Origin: CALAMD01 sp035301345 | GTDB taxonomy: Bacteria; Bacillota; Bacilli; Bacillales; Amphibacillaceae | Direction of reading: 5' to 3' | NCBI GenBank assembly: GCA_035301345.1 | Contig: DATGUM010000023.1 | Location: 1 to 50,794 of the forward strand | Length of the DNA stretch: 50,794 nucleotides | Shown here: positions 16,888 through 25,145 of the stretch, piece after piece | Position numbering within the stretch: position 1 is the first letter of the stretch | Layout of the letters: every line of letters begins with the position of its first letter | Notes under the pieces: model-generated | Seen by the model: the letters and a program-made list of their open reading frames with translations, nothing else | What the model was told of the DNA's origin: nothing | The model's database searches: none | Program-made: the position numbers and the translations under genes

Positions 16888-17893
16888 CTGAGCTAGCTTC
16901 CTTACCTTCGTTAACGAAAGGCATCATCTTACGTAATTTCTGGCCAACTTCTGTTAACTGATGCTCTTTTTCAGCTTCTTTAATCTTGTCGAAGTTCGGA
17001 CGGCCTTTTTCGTTCTCTTCAATCCATCCTTTAGCGAACTTACCTGATTGAATGTCAGCTAAAATACCTTTCATTCTTTCTTTCGTTTCATCGTTAATAA
17101 CGACATCACCAGCTACGTAATCTCCCCACTCAGCTGTATCTGATACCGAGTAACGCATGCCCTCTAATCCACCTTCATACATTAAGTCAACGATTAATTT
17201 TAACTCATGTAAAACTTCGAAGTAAGCTAATTCTGGCTGATATCCAGCTTCTACTAATGTTTCGAAACCTGCTTTTACAAGTGAAGTTGTTCCTCCACAT
17301 AACACTGCTTGTTCACCGAATAAGTCTGTTTCTGTTTCTTCTTTAAATGTCGTTTCAAGTACACCAGCGCGTGCACTTCCGATACCTTTTGCGTATGCTA
17401 AAGCAACGTCACGTGCTTGGCCTGAAACGTCTTGGTAAATTCCGAATAATGCCGGTACTCCTGCACCCGCTTCAAATGTTCTTCTTACTAAATGTCCAGG
17501 GCCTTTAGGTGCAACTAAAAATACGTCTACATCTGCAGGTGGAACAATTTCGTCAAAATGAACGTTAAAGCCGTGTGCGAATACGAGTGAGTCGCCTGCT
17601 TTTAGTCCTGGTTCAATTTCTTCGTTATATACTTGTTTTTGTCTCTCATCTGGTAATAAAATCATAATAACGTCTGCAGCTTCTGACGCTTCTTTAACCG
17701 TCATAACTTCATGTCCGTCTTCTTTTGCTTTATCAAATGAACCACCTGGACGAACGCCTACAACTACGTCAAAACCTGAATCTCTTAAGTTTGATGCGTG
17801 TGCGTGTCCTTGTGAACCGTACCCGATTACCGCAATTTTTTTATCCTGTAGAACACCTTCATTAATATCTTGATTGTAATACATCTTAGCCAT
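16880..17893 (-). CDS. ilvC: Ketol-acid reductoisomerase
   Basis: A class-I IlvC of 337 residues: Rossmann start IAVIGYGSQGHAHASNLRDS, then FAHGFNVHF, VAPKGPGH, and the knotted C-terminal domain with EVLHELKLIVDLMYEGG. It reduces and rearranges acetolactate and acetohydroxybutyrate with NADPH. GGAGGAG precedes the ATG. A 174-base gap with a strong hairpin lies between it and ilvH. Confidence 0.98.
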   Translation of the reverse strand: MAKMYYNQDINEGVLQDKKIAVIGYGSQGHAHASNLRDSGFDVVVGVRPGGSFDKAKEDGHEVMTVKEASEAADVIMILLPDERQKQVYNEEIEPGLKAGDSLVFAHGFNVHFDEIVPPADVDVFLVAPKGPGHLVRRTFEAGAGVPALFGIYQDVSGQARDVALAYAKGIGSARAGVLETTFKEETETDLFGEQAVLCGGTTSLVKAGFETLVEAGYQPELAYFEVLHELKLIVDLMYEGGLEGMRYSVSDTAEWGDYVAGDVVINDETKERMKGILADIQSGKFAKGWIEENEKGRPNFDKIKEAEKEHQLTEVGQKLRKMMPFVNEGKEASSDA

Positions 17894-18023
17894 TGTTAAA
17901 TCTCCTCCAAAATTTGTTTGTTTTAATTTTTTAAAATATTGTTACATTTATATTTAAATGGAATATATGTCTGAGCAAATTGTTCAATACATCTTCCAAT
18001 TAAAATCAGTAGTGCCGTAATAA

Positions 18024-18050
18024 GCGCGCCGGCAATAAGTGCCGAGCGCG
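18024..18050 (-). other. Strong hairpin in the ilvH-ilvC gap
   Basis: A GC-rich stem (CGCGCTCGGCA against TGCCGGCGCG on the minus strand, one bulged base) with a 5-base loop, in an AT-rich 174-base gap. In Bacillus subtilis the ilv-leu message is processed so that ilvC RNA accumulates, and stem-loops protect it. A similar function here is an inference. Confidence 0.6.
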
Positions 18051-18067
18051 TTTATTGCTTAATTAGT

Positions 18068-18583
18068 TTATTTTAAGATTGATAATTGTGGTGCATCTGA
18101 TTTTCTCGCATCACGAACAAATGCTGTCGCACCTGTACGTGTTAAACTCTTAATACCATAAGGCTTAATAAGATCGATAAACGCATCAATTTTCTCAGGG
18201 TTTCCTGTGACTTGATACGTGACGACACTCTTACTCATGTCAATCACTTGTGCTCTAAATGGTTCAACAATACTTGAAAGTTCAGCACGAATTTGTGGTG
18301 CTGCCATGACCGTCACGAGAGCTAACTCTCGCATAACGAGTGCATCATCAGTAATATCATTAACTTTTAATACGTCAATTTGTTTTTGTAATTGCTTAAC
18401 GATTTGTTCGATTTTTCGTTCCTCATCTACATGAACGACGAACGTCATTTTTGATTTTCCTGGTTGCTCTGTATGACCAACCGTAATACTCTCGATATTA
18501 AATTGACGTTTCATGAGTAAACCTGTTACTCGATTAAGAACACCGCTTTGGTTAAGAACTGTTACAGTAATGACTCTTTTCAT
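18068..18583 (-). CDS. ilvH: Acetolactate synthase small (regulatory) subunit
   Basis: A 171-residue regulatory subunit with an N-terminal ACT domain (VTVLNQSGVLNRVTGLLMKR) and the second conserved domain ending near the C-terminus. It binds valine and tunes IlvB. Its ATG overlaps the ilvB stop as ATGA, with GGAG upstream, so the subunits are translationally coupled. Confidence 0.97.
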   Translation of the reverse strand: MKRVITVTVLNQSGVLNRVTGLLMKRQFNIESITVGHTEQPGKSKMTFVVHVDEERKIEQIVKQLQKQIDVLKVNDITDDALVMRELALVTVMAAPQIRAELSSIVEPFRAQVIDMSKSVVTYQVTGNPEKIDAFIDLIKPYGIKSLTRTGATAFVRDARKSDAPQLSILK

Positions 18584-20331
18584 GGTTTACTCACTCCTAT
18601 CATTTCATGGTTTCCTTTACCTGGTGCAACCATCGGATAAACGTTTTCTAATTTCTTCACGCGACAGTCAATAACGACTGGCTCATCAGAAGTTAATGCT
18701 TCTTTAAACACTTTATCAGCTTCTTCTAACGTTTCTACACGGTACCCTTTAATATCGTAAGCACTCGCTAATTTTACAAAATCAGGTTGAACAGGAAGTA
18801 ATGACTCAGAATATCTTTCTTCGTAAAACGCCTGTTGCCACTGACGAACCATTCCTAAACATTCGTTATTTAAAATAACAACTTTTACCGGAAGGTTCAA
18901 TTCTTGTAAAAGACCTAATTCATTCATCGTCATTTGGAAACCACCGTCACCAACGACTGATACAACTGTTTCTTCAGGTCGAGCGATTTGTGCACCAACT
19001 GCTGCTGGGAAACCGAAGCCCATCGTTCCTAATCCACCCGAAGTTACCCAGTTATTAGGGTTGTTAAAGCGATAGTATTGTGCTGTCCACATTTGATGCT
19101 GACCAACGTCTGTCGTAACAATCGCGTCACCATTCGTATATTTATGAACCATTTCTAACGCTTGTTGCGGTAAAATAGCATTCTCTTCTTCTTCATACCA
19201 AAGTGGATAATTTTCTGCTTTTTCTTTTAATGCATTCACCCACTCATCTGTCGTTGGAGAAATGAACTTCTCTTTTAAAATTGCTTCTAACGCTTTTTTA
19301 GCGTCAGCTACCATTGGGATTTCAGTCGGAACATTTTTACCGATTTCCGCTGGATCGATATCAATATGGATTACTTTTGCATTTGGTGCGAATGCGTCTA
19401 AGCGACCTGTTAAACGGTCATCGAAACGTGCACCAATATTAATTAATAAATCACATTCTTTTAAAGCCATATTCGCTGTATACGTTCCGTGCATACCTGC
19501 CATACCTAAAAACAATTCATGATCACCGTGAATACTACCTAAACCGAGTAACGTATTCGTTATTGGTAATTGATGTTTTTCAACGAACGTTTGTAACTCA
19601 TCCATCGCATCTGCAAAAAGTACACCTGCACCTGCTAATACGAGTGGTTTTTTCGCTTGTGAAATTGCTTTAACTGCTTGCTTCACTTGCTTGTAGTTCG
19701 GTTCAGTCGTCGGTTGATAACCCGGTAAGTTAACGACAACTTCTTCGTCCGTCGGCTTAAATACCGTTTCCGAAATGTTTTTCGGAATATCTACGACAAC
19801 TGGTCCTTTTCTTCCTGTTGAAGCGATATGGAACGCTTCTTTTACAATACGCGGTAAATCATTTATATCGTTCACTTGGTAATTATGCTTCGTAATCGGT
19901 TGCGTTATACCAATAATATCCGCTTCTTGGAATGCATCTGTTCCAATTACTGCTTGACCAACTTGTCCAGTGAAAATAACTAACGGTAACGAGTCCATCA
20001 TTGCGTCTGTAATTCCTGTCACTAGGTTAGTCGCTCCTGGTCCAGACGTCGCTATGACTACTCCCGTTTTTCCTGACACACGTGCATATCCTTCAGCAGC
20101 ATGAATAGAACCTTGTTCATGACGAGCAAGTATATGCTTAATCGGATTTTGATATAATGCATCATAAATCGGGAGGACTGCTCCACCAGGGTATCCAAAG
20201 ATTACTTCTACTCCTTGATCCTTAAGAGCTTGGATGAGTATTCCAGACCCATTATCCGGTCCTTTTTGTTCTTGTGCTTTAGACGACATTTCATCATCTG
20301 TCATTGTTTTCATTTGAGCTCCAGCATCCAT
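18580..20331 (-). CDS. ilvB: Acetolactate synthase large (catalytic) subunit
   Basis: A ThDP-dependent enzyme of 583 residues, first of the operon. It makes acetolactate or acetohydroxybutyrate. The ThDP-activating Glu lies in RHEQGSIHAAEGYAR, the FAD-domain and central region follow, and the ThDP/Mg motif is GDGGFQMTMNELGLLQELN. AGGAGG lies 8 bases before the ATG at 20331. Expression is set by the T-box leader and CodY-type box just upstream. Confidence 0.98.
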   Translation of the reverse strand: MDAGAQMKTMTDDEMSSKAQEQKGPDNGSGILIQALKDQGVEVIFGYPGGAVLPIYDALYQNPIKHILARHEQGSIHAAEGYARVSGKTGVVIATSGPGATNLVTGITDAMMDSLPLVIFTGQVGQAVIGTDAFQEADIIGITQPITKHNYQVNDINDLPRIVKEAFHIASTGRKGPVVVDIPKNISETVFKPTDEEVVVNLPGYQPTTEPNYKQVKQAVKAISQAKKPLVLAGAGVLFADAMDELQTFVEKHQLPITNTLLGLGSIHGDHELFLGMAGMHGTYTANMALKECDLLINIGARFDDRLTGRLDAFAPNAKVIHIDIDPAEIGKNVPTEIPMVADAKKALEAILKEKFISPTTDEWVNALKEKAENYPLWYEEEENAILPQQALEMVHKYTNGDAIVTTDVGQHQMWTAQYYRFNNPNNWVTSGGLGTMGFGFPAAVGAQIARPEETVVSVVGDGGFQMTMNELGLLQELNLPVKVVILNNECLGMVRQWQQAFYEERYSESLLPVQPDFVKLASAYDIKGYRVETLEEADKVFKEALTSDEPVVIDCRVKKLENVYPMVAPGKGNHEMIGVSKP

Positions 20332-20419
20332 TATTTCTTCCTCCTATATTTTCATTTCATACGATTCAATCGTACGTCATGTATGCTTTAAAATTAATAA
20401 TTAATTTACTTATAACGTC

Positions 20420-20716
20420 AAAAAAACTTTTTCAGCCCACGTAAAGAAACATATTCTTTGCATAGGGATGAAAAAGTCTCCATGGTACCACCCTTTTATT
20501 CGCAGCTAAAAAAGCCACCTTACGAATGAATTAAAAAAACATTCACTCATTAATAACGAGCACTATAACTATGCCCGGAGTAACCTATACGTTTACACAT
20601 TCAGTCACTCACTCCGAGGGGATGTCGCTATTGGATGTATTGTCGGCTTCCAGCACGCTCGACTCTCTGGTAATACATATCTCCGATAACTTTTACCTCA
20701 TCAACGTTTTATACTA
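20420..20716 (-). promoter_or_regulatory. T-box riboswitch leader of the ilv-leu operon
   Basis: The minus strand carries the T-box consensus AAGGGTGGTACCATGGA (about 20479-20496). It is followed by a terminator with stem ends ACTTTTTCA / TGAAAAAGT and seven T residues (20420-20477). Upstream lie a Stem I with a GATGAGG base strand, an apical stem TGTATT / AATACA carrying an AGAGA bulge, and a Stem II GGAGTGA / TTACTCC. Uncharged tRNA binding stabilises the antiterminator and permits transcription. From the fold I draw, the specifier is AUC (Ile) in GCGACATCC or, less well, CUC (Leu) just after it. Confidence 0.93.
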
Positions 20717-20723
20717 TTATTTT

Positions 20724-20738
20724 AAATATCAGAAAATT
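20724..20738 (-). promoter_or_regulatory. CodY-type box upstream of the T-box
   Basis: The minus strand reads AATTTTCTGATATTT, two mismatches from the CodY consensus AATTTTCWGAAAATT. It overlaps the expected promoter, which has a weak -35 and a -10 near TATAAA. In Bacillus subtilis CodY represses ilvB when branched-chain amino acids and GTP are high. Confidence 0.65.
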
Positions 20739-20960
20739 TAAAATAGATATGTTAAATTAATGAAATTTTAATTAGTTGTTGCTAAAAAAGCAACCTATAT
20801 TTAATTATATGATAGTTCATTAAATATAGCAAGTGTTTTTGCTTCTTTTTTCTTCAAAATGAAAGAAGCGTTCAATACTCACGATTCACTCGAAATTATC
20901 ATAATCAATATGTATATTTTCGTCAACTATAATGGTCTATATTTATGTATGTTTTTATAA

Positions 20961-21059
20961 AAAAGAAAAGCCTTCCTATATACATATGAATCTTCCTTGA
21001 ATTATCTGTTATTATATCGACAACAAAAATCCATCTGATTCATATCATATGAGAAAGGC
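20961..21059 (-). terminator. Large imperfect inverted repeat, probable terminator of the small-gene cluster
   Basis: Two 23-base arms (20970-20992 and 21037-21059) pair over their outer 8 and inner 9 bases around a 6-base mismatch and enclose 44 AT-rich bases. On the minus strand it is followed by TTTTCTTTTTT. It lies 10 bases after the yvrJ-family stop. Such long arms could also be a degenerate MITE-like element. Confidence 0.55.
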
Positions 21060-21069
21060 ATCATTAAAC

Positions 21070-21210
21070 TTAAGGTATCCTTAATTGCTCTGGTAAATCA
21101 TAAATTGCTTGAATAAGGCGTGCCAGTTGATTTTCAATACGATGTAATAAATAAAATGTAACGAAAATCGGAAAGCCAACGTCTGTTAACAACTGAATCC
21201 ATACGTCCAT
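21070..21210 (-). CDS. YvrJ-family small membrane peptide
   Basis: A 46-residue peptide with one membrane segment (VGFPIFVTFYLLHRI) and an amphipathic tail. It matches the YvrJ family of Bacillus, of unknown function. ATG at 21210 follows GAGGAGGT; a longer in-frame start at 21258 lies within the hairpin upstream and has no ribosome site. It follows DUF2922 and DUF1659 genes, an association common in Bacillaceae. Confidence 0.8.
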   Translation of the reverse strand: MDVWIQLLTDVGFPIFVTFYLLHRIENQLARLIQAIYDLPEQLRIP

Positions 21211-21236
21211 CTGAATACCTCCTCGTGAAATAAAAC

Positions 21237-21274
21237 GAGCGCAGCATGCACAGTGCACACTACGCTCTCTTTTA
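21237..21274 (-). terminator. Terminator or attenuator between the DUF2922 and YvrJ-family genes
   Basis: A 14-bp stem (21241-21250 plus flank against 21254-21267). All pairs form on the minus-strand RNA if three G-U wobbles are allowed, while the plus-strand RNA would have C-A clashes, so the hairpin serves the minus strand. It is followed there by GTTTTATTT and directly precedes the yvrJ ribosome site. Confidence 0.65.
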
Positions 21275-21275
21275 C

Positions 21276-21491
21276 TTAACCTAAATCAATATCTTCAATC
21301 GTTTGATCAACAACACGTGCGCGGCGAATACGTGTGATTGACCCTCCAATTGAGTAGAAGATATCTTCCTCAACGACGACGTCCATCGCTGCACGAATGA
21401 CCTCATGATCAACTGGTTCAATTGGGTCATCTAATGTGTACTTAACTGTTTTTCCTTCTTCGTTTTCAAAGAACAATTCTAATCGTTTCAT
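21276..21491 (-). CDS. DUF2922-family small protein
   Basis: A 71-residue acidic soluble protein (KRLELFFENEEGKTVKYTLD, then IRRARVVDQTIEDIDLG), recognisable as DUF2922. Function unknown. AAAGGGGGAAAGG precedes the ATG. It follows the DUF1659 gene by 26 bases. Confidence 0.8.
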   Translation of the reverse strand: MKRLELFFENEEGKTVKYTLDDPIEPVDHEVIRAAMDVVVEEDIFYSIGGSITRIRRARVVDQTIEDIDLG

Positions 21492-21517
21492 TTAACCTTT
21501 CCCCCTTTAATTCTCTT

Positions 21518-21742
21518 TTATCCTTCTTGAATGTCTAATTCATCTCTACGCTCAACTTCAAGAAGCGGATGCTTTTGCAAGTCCGCTAACGTTGTCGCAA
21601 CTCTATAAAGTTGCTCTGGCGTTGCAGTTGGCTTCACGCGGTTAAACATTTTCGCCTTAAAAACCGGGTCCCCCGTCTCTTCATCTGTTCCCACCTCAAA
21701 TACGAGACGTAACTTCGAATCCTTTTTAGTTTCTATAGCCAT
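21518..21742 (-). CDS. DUF1659-family small protein
   Basis: A 74-residue soluble protein (KLRLVFEVGTDEETGDPVF, then the TPEQLYRVATTLADLQ segment). It fits DUF1659, function unknown. ATG at 21742 follows AGGGGGA; an in-frame start at 21784 has no ribosome site. It is first in the three-gene cluster, divergent from the LCP gene. The 251 bases between them hold the LCP promoter and nothing else I can name. Confidence 0.8.
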   Translation of the reverse strand: MAIETKKDSKLRLVFEVGTDEETGDPVFKAKMFNRVKPTATPEQLYRVATTLADLQKHPLLEVERRDELDIQEG

Positions 21743-21889
21743 TTTGTCATTCCCCCTTTCACTTCTAACTATCGAACACACCAAGCGAAAGGTAGGAAAG
21801 AAAATAAAATTTATCGCCTACTTTTAACATGAGCTACAAAACGAGATAACTAAGGGATAAATTTTACACACTTATTCCACATTTTCCCA

Positions 21890-21918
21890 TTTACGCAGAA
21901 GGTTTATTATAGTAAGAT
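21890..21918 (+). promoter_or_regulatory. Promoter of the first LCP gene
   Basis: TTTACG, a 17-base spacer and TAAGAT. The second LCP gene has the same arrangement (TTTACG-N17-TATGAT at 23089-23117), which supports both. Confidence 0.5.
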
Positions 21919-21993
21919 GTAGTTTAGTTCATTTTTATATACTTTTACGTACATAAAAACTGATTGATACACATTAAAAGGAGATAATATTTT

Positions 21994-23025
21994 ATGTCGG
22001 AGATTAATACTTCGCGCCTAGGAAAAAGAAAGGCGAAAAGAAAAAAACAAATAATCATCATGACTTCAGTAGCTTTGCTCATTATGGTTGCATTTACGAG
22101 TTACGGTATTCACTTGTACTCGAAAGCTGACTCCGTATTGTCTAATGCTTATGAAGATGACGGGAAAGAAAAATCTGATTTACGTGATACTGTTGTTGAT
22201 CCGAAGTTTGATAACGTCTCTATTTTATTTATGGGTGTCGATTCTAGTGAAAAACGAAAAAATGAAGACTCTGCACGAACGGATGCACTTATGCTGGCAA
22301 CATTAAATAAAGATGAAAAAAGCGTGAAGCTACTAAGCATCCCAAGAGATTCTCTCGTCTACGTACCGAAAGTCGGTTACGAAACGAAGATTAACCACGC
22401 TCACGCATACGGTGGTCATCGTGCAACAATTGAAACCGTTGAAAACATTTTAGAAATTCCAATTGATTACTATATGACAGTTAATTTCGAAGCATTTATT
22501 GACGTCGTTGATTCATTAGACGGCATTAAAATGGACGTCCCTTATGAATTTAAAGAATTAAACTCAAAGGATAAAAAGAATGCCATTCACTTAAAGCCAG
22601 GTACTCAGACGCTAGATGGTGAAGAAGCATTAGCACTCGCTCGAACGCGTAAGCTAGACAACGATATTGAACGCGGTAAACGTCAGCAAGATATTATTAA
22701 ATCAATCGTAAAACGAGCTGCATCTATCGATTCTATCCTTAAATATGATGATATGATCGAAGCGGTAGATGGCAAGCTAAAAACAAATATGCTTTCAAGC
22801 GAAATTAAAAGCTTCGTCTCTTACGGAACGAGTGGAAAGAACTTAAAGATTGAAACATTAACGTTAGATGGCCAAGATTATCAACCAGATAGTACGTATT
22901 ACTGGCAGATTGATGAAATTGCTTTAGAAGATACGAAAGAAATATTACAGAAGCACCTTGACTTAAATAAGTCTCAAGCAAAAGCTGATTCGACGGCAGA
23001 AGAAGCAGCAGACACGACAAATTAA
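21994..23025 (+). CDS. LytR-CpsA-Psr (LCP) family glycopolymer transferase, copy 1
   Basis: A 343-residue membrane-anchored protein: basic cytoplasmic start, one membrane span at about residues 20-42, then an extracellular LCP domain. Family marks are ILFMGVDSS, RTDALMLATLN, KLLSIPRDSLVYVP, KINHAHAYGG and LARTRKLDNDIERGKRQQD, which hold the arginines that bind the polyprenyl pyrophosphate. LCP proteins (TagT, TagU, TagV) move finished teichoic acid or capsule chains from undecaprenyl carrier to peptidoglycan. AAAGGAG precedes the ATG. It is most like the third copy at 32319-33308. Confidence 0.93.
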   Translation: MSEINTSRLGKRKAKRKKQIIIMTSVALLIMVAFTSYGIHLYSKADSVLSNAYEDDGKEKSDLRDTVVDPKFDNVSILFMGVDSSEKRKNEDSARTDALMLATLNKDEKSVKLLSIPRDSLVYVPKVGYETKINHAHAYGGHRATIETVENILEIPIDYYMTVNFEAFIDVVDSLDGIKMDVPYEFKELNSKDKKNAIHLKPGTQTLDGEEALALARTRKLDNDIERGKRQQDIIKSIVKRAASIDSILKYDDMIEAVDGKLKTNMLSSEIKSFVSYGTSGKNLKIETLTLDGQDYQPDSTYYWQIDEIALEDTKEILQKHLDLNKSQAKADSTAEEAADTTN

Positions 23026-23042
23026 TCAACATATCTTTATTA

Positions 23043-23079
23043 AAAGAGAGTTATAAGCTATATAACTCTCTTTTTTTGT
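23043..23079 (+). terminator. Terminator after LCP copy 1
   Basis: AAAGAGAGTTATA / TATAACTCTCTTT stem with a short loop and a run of seven T. Confidence 0.9.
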
Positions 23080-23088
23080 TAGTTTATA

Positions 23089-23117
23089 TTTACGAACAGC
23101 TTATATAATAGTATGAT
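23089..23117 (+). promoter_or_regulatory. Promoter of the second LCP gene
   Basis: TTTACG (23089-23094), a 17-base spacer and TATGAT (23112-23117), about 37 bases before the ATG. Confidence 0.5.
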
Positions 23118-23153
23118 ATTGTCTAACAAAAGGATAATTGAGAGGAAAAGACT

Positions 23154-24191
23154 ATGTGGAAACAGATGAGCAAGCGAAAGAAATGGGCCTTTTACATCAT
23201 TAGCCCCCTTTTAATAATCGTATTATCCGTCGGCGCTTATGCTGGCTATTTATACATAAAAACAGAAAGAGCAGTTAATGAAGCATATGTTGATAGTGGA
23301 AGAGAAGGTGACAAATCTGACTTAAGAGACAAAAAGGTCGATCCAATTGAAGATAACGTATCAGTGCTTATTATTGGGCTTGATGAAAGCGAACGACGCA
23401 AAGAAAAGTATAAACAAGAACTCGGACGCTCGGACGCGCTTATGTTAGCAACTTTTAATAAACAGAGAAACGACGTCAAACTTTTAAGTATTCCGAGAGA
23501 TTCGCGCGTATATATCCCAGAAGTTGATTATTTCACAAAAGTGAATCATGCTCATGCTTTTGGTGGACATGAAGCGACAATCGAAACGGTCGAAAACTTC
23601 TTAAATGTTCCAGTCGATTATTATGTCACAGTTGATTTTGAAGCATTTATTGAAATTATCGACTCGCTCGGCGGTATTTTCTTTAACGTTCCGTACGAAT
23701 TAAAAGAACGTGACTCGAAAGAAAAGAAAAACGGTATCCACTTATACCCAGGGTTGCAAAAACTTAACGGCGAAGAAGCGCTTGCCGTTGCGCGAACGAG
23801 AAAATATGATAGTGATATTCATCGTGGTGAACGTCAGCAAGAAATTATTCGTGCGACGATGAAAGAAATGACGACTCTTAGCTCTGTCTTTAAGCTTGAT
23901 AATTTTATTGAAGCAATTGCTAAAAATATGACGACGAACTTAAAGTTTCATGAAATGAAAAAGTTTTTATCATACGGTATGGAACGAACAATTCCCATTT
24001 CTTCAGTGACATTAGAAGGTGATCACGGACGAAGAAGTGACGGCATCATTTATTTTGAAGTAGATGAAGAAAGCCGTAAAGAAGTTGAAACAGAGCTTCG
24101 CACGCATTTAAATCTCCCACCAATAAAAGATGAAAACATTCATGCTGACGAAGATACGGATTATACAGACAATCCTTTATTTTACGAATAA
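23154..24191 (+). CDS. LytR-CpsA-Psr (LCP) family glycopolymer transferase, copy 2
   Basis: A 345-residue protein with the same build as copy 1: a membrane span near residues 12-33, then the LCP domain (VLIIGLDESERR, RSDALMLATFN, KLLSIPRDSRVYIP, KVNHAHAFGG, VARTRKYDSDIHRGERQQE). It is the most divergent of the three LCP proteins here and has an acidic tail ending NPLFYE. It has its own promoter after the copy-1 terminator. Likely a ligase for a second polymer or a redundant TagTUV-like enzyme. Confidence 0.92.
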   Translation: MWKQMSKRKKWAFYIISPLLIIVLSVGAYAGYLYIKTERAVNEAYVDSGREGDKSDLRDKKVDPIEDNVSVLIIGLDESERRKEKYKQELGRSDALMLATFNKQRNDVKLLSIPRDSRVYIPEVDYFTKVNHAHAFGGHEATIETVENFLNVPVDYYVTVDFEAFIEIIDSLGGIFFNVPYELKERDSKEKKNGIHLYPGLQKLNGEEALAVARTRKYDSDIHRGERQQEIIRATMKEMTTLSSVFKLDNFIEAIAKNMTTNLKFHEMKKFLSYGMERTIPISSVTLEGDHGRRSDGIIYFEVDEESRKEVETELRTHLNLPPIKDENIHADEDTDYTDNPLFYE

Positions 24192-24218
24192 AAATACGAT
24201 TTAAAATTATAAATAGAA

Positions 24219-24287
24219 AAATGCTTGTGCTTATCTTAATTGATGATATGTACTGAACCCATATCAGATAAACGCAAGCATTTTTAT
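24219..24287. terminator. Bidirectional terminator between LCP copy 2 and tagH
   Basis: The outer stem AAATGCTTG / CAAGCATTT (24219-24227, 24275-24283) and inner stems TTATC / GATAA and TGATATG / CATATCA form one long arm. T run on the plus side, A run mirrored on the other. Confidence 0.85.
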
Positions 24288-24323
24288 TTGTTCGAGACTA
24301 AATGTTAATTAAATAACTATTTA

Positions 24324-25130
24324 TTATTTTGCTTCTTTAAGTACGCTCGTTTTCTTTTTAAGCGCTGCTTTTCGGTAAGCTGCCTTCTCTTTCTTAGACA
24401 TCTTTTTATAATCTTTAATAAACGCTTCGTATTTCGGTAAAAGCTCTTCTGTGGAACCGAAGTCTTTTACACGACCAAACTCAAGCCACAATATTTTATC
24501 CGTAAAGTTCCGCATTTGTCCCATGGAATGACTGACGAAAATCATCGTCTTGCCTTCTTTTTTAAATTCTTTCATTTTCTCTAAACTTTTTTCTGCAAAG
24601 GCTTTGTCTCCGACAGAAAGTGCTTCGTCAATGATTAAAATATCCGGATCAACAGTGACAGAAATAGCAAACCCTAGTCGCGACCTCATCCCGCTTGAAT
24701 ATGATTTTACGGGTTGGTCGATAAACTTCCCTAGTTCTGAGAACTCAATAATTTCTGGTTCGAGTGCCTCTATTTCACGTTTACTAAATCCGAGCATCAA
24801 GCATTTTAATTCAATATTATCTCTTCCTGACAAGTCACCTTTTAACCCTGCTGCAACAGCGATTAACGACGTTTCTCCATTAACAGTCACATGACCACTT
24901 GTCGGCGGAACTATACCTGCGATAATGTTCGATAATGTCGACTTACCCGAACCGTTAATCCCGATAAAACCAACAGCGTCACCTTTTTCAATCGTCACAT
25001 TGACGTCAGTAAGCGCATAAAAGTCTTCACCGTAATCTTTCGGCGTAATTAAGTCTAACATCCGCTCTTTCATATTCGTATACAGTTTATATTTTTTTGT
25101 TATTTGATCGACAATGATCGCTTTTTCCAT
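24324..25130 (-). CDS. tagH: Teichoic acid export ABC transporter, ATP-binding subunit (TagH-like, short form)
   Basis: A 268-residue ATPase: Walker A GINGSGKST, signature YSSGMRSRLGFA, Walker B ILIIDEALSVGD and H-loop VSHSMGQM. The early segment ITKKYKLYTNMKERMLDLI is typical of polysaccharide and teichoic acid exporters. With TagG it flips undecaprenyl-linked wall polymer across the membrane. Bacillus subtilis TagH is about 527 residues with an extra C-terminal part outside the cell; here only a short lysine-rich tail follows the ATPase. ATG at 25130 is preferred; a GTG three codons earlier is possible. It starts 15 bases after tagG. Confidence 0.92.
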   Translation of the reverse strand: MEKAIIVDQITKKYKLYTNMKERMLDLITPKDYGEDFYALTDVNVTIEKGDAVGFIGINGSGKSTLSNIIAGIVPPTSGHVTVNGETSLIAVAAGLKGDLSGRDNIELKCLMLGFSKREIEALEPEIIEFSELGKFIDQPVKSYSSGMRSRLGFAISVTVDPDILIIDEALSVGDKAFAEKSLEKMKEFKKEGKTMIFVSHSMGQMRNFTDKILWLEFGRVKDFGSTEELLPKYEAFIKDYKKMSKKEKAAYRKAALKKKTSVLKEAK

Positions 25131-25145
25131 ACTTCTCACAAACCT

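Noticed and set aside
20868..20890. GAAAGAAGCGTTCAAT as a second cre site upstream of ilvB
   Set aside because: Three or more mismatches to the cre consensus on either strand; the CcpA activation known in Bacillus subtilis cannot be supported here.
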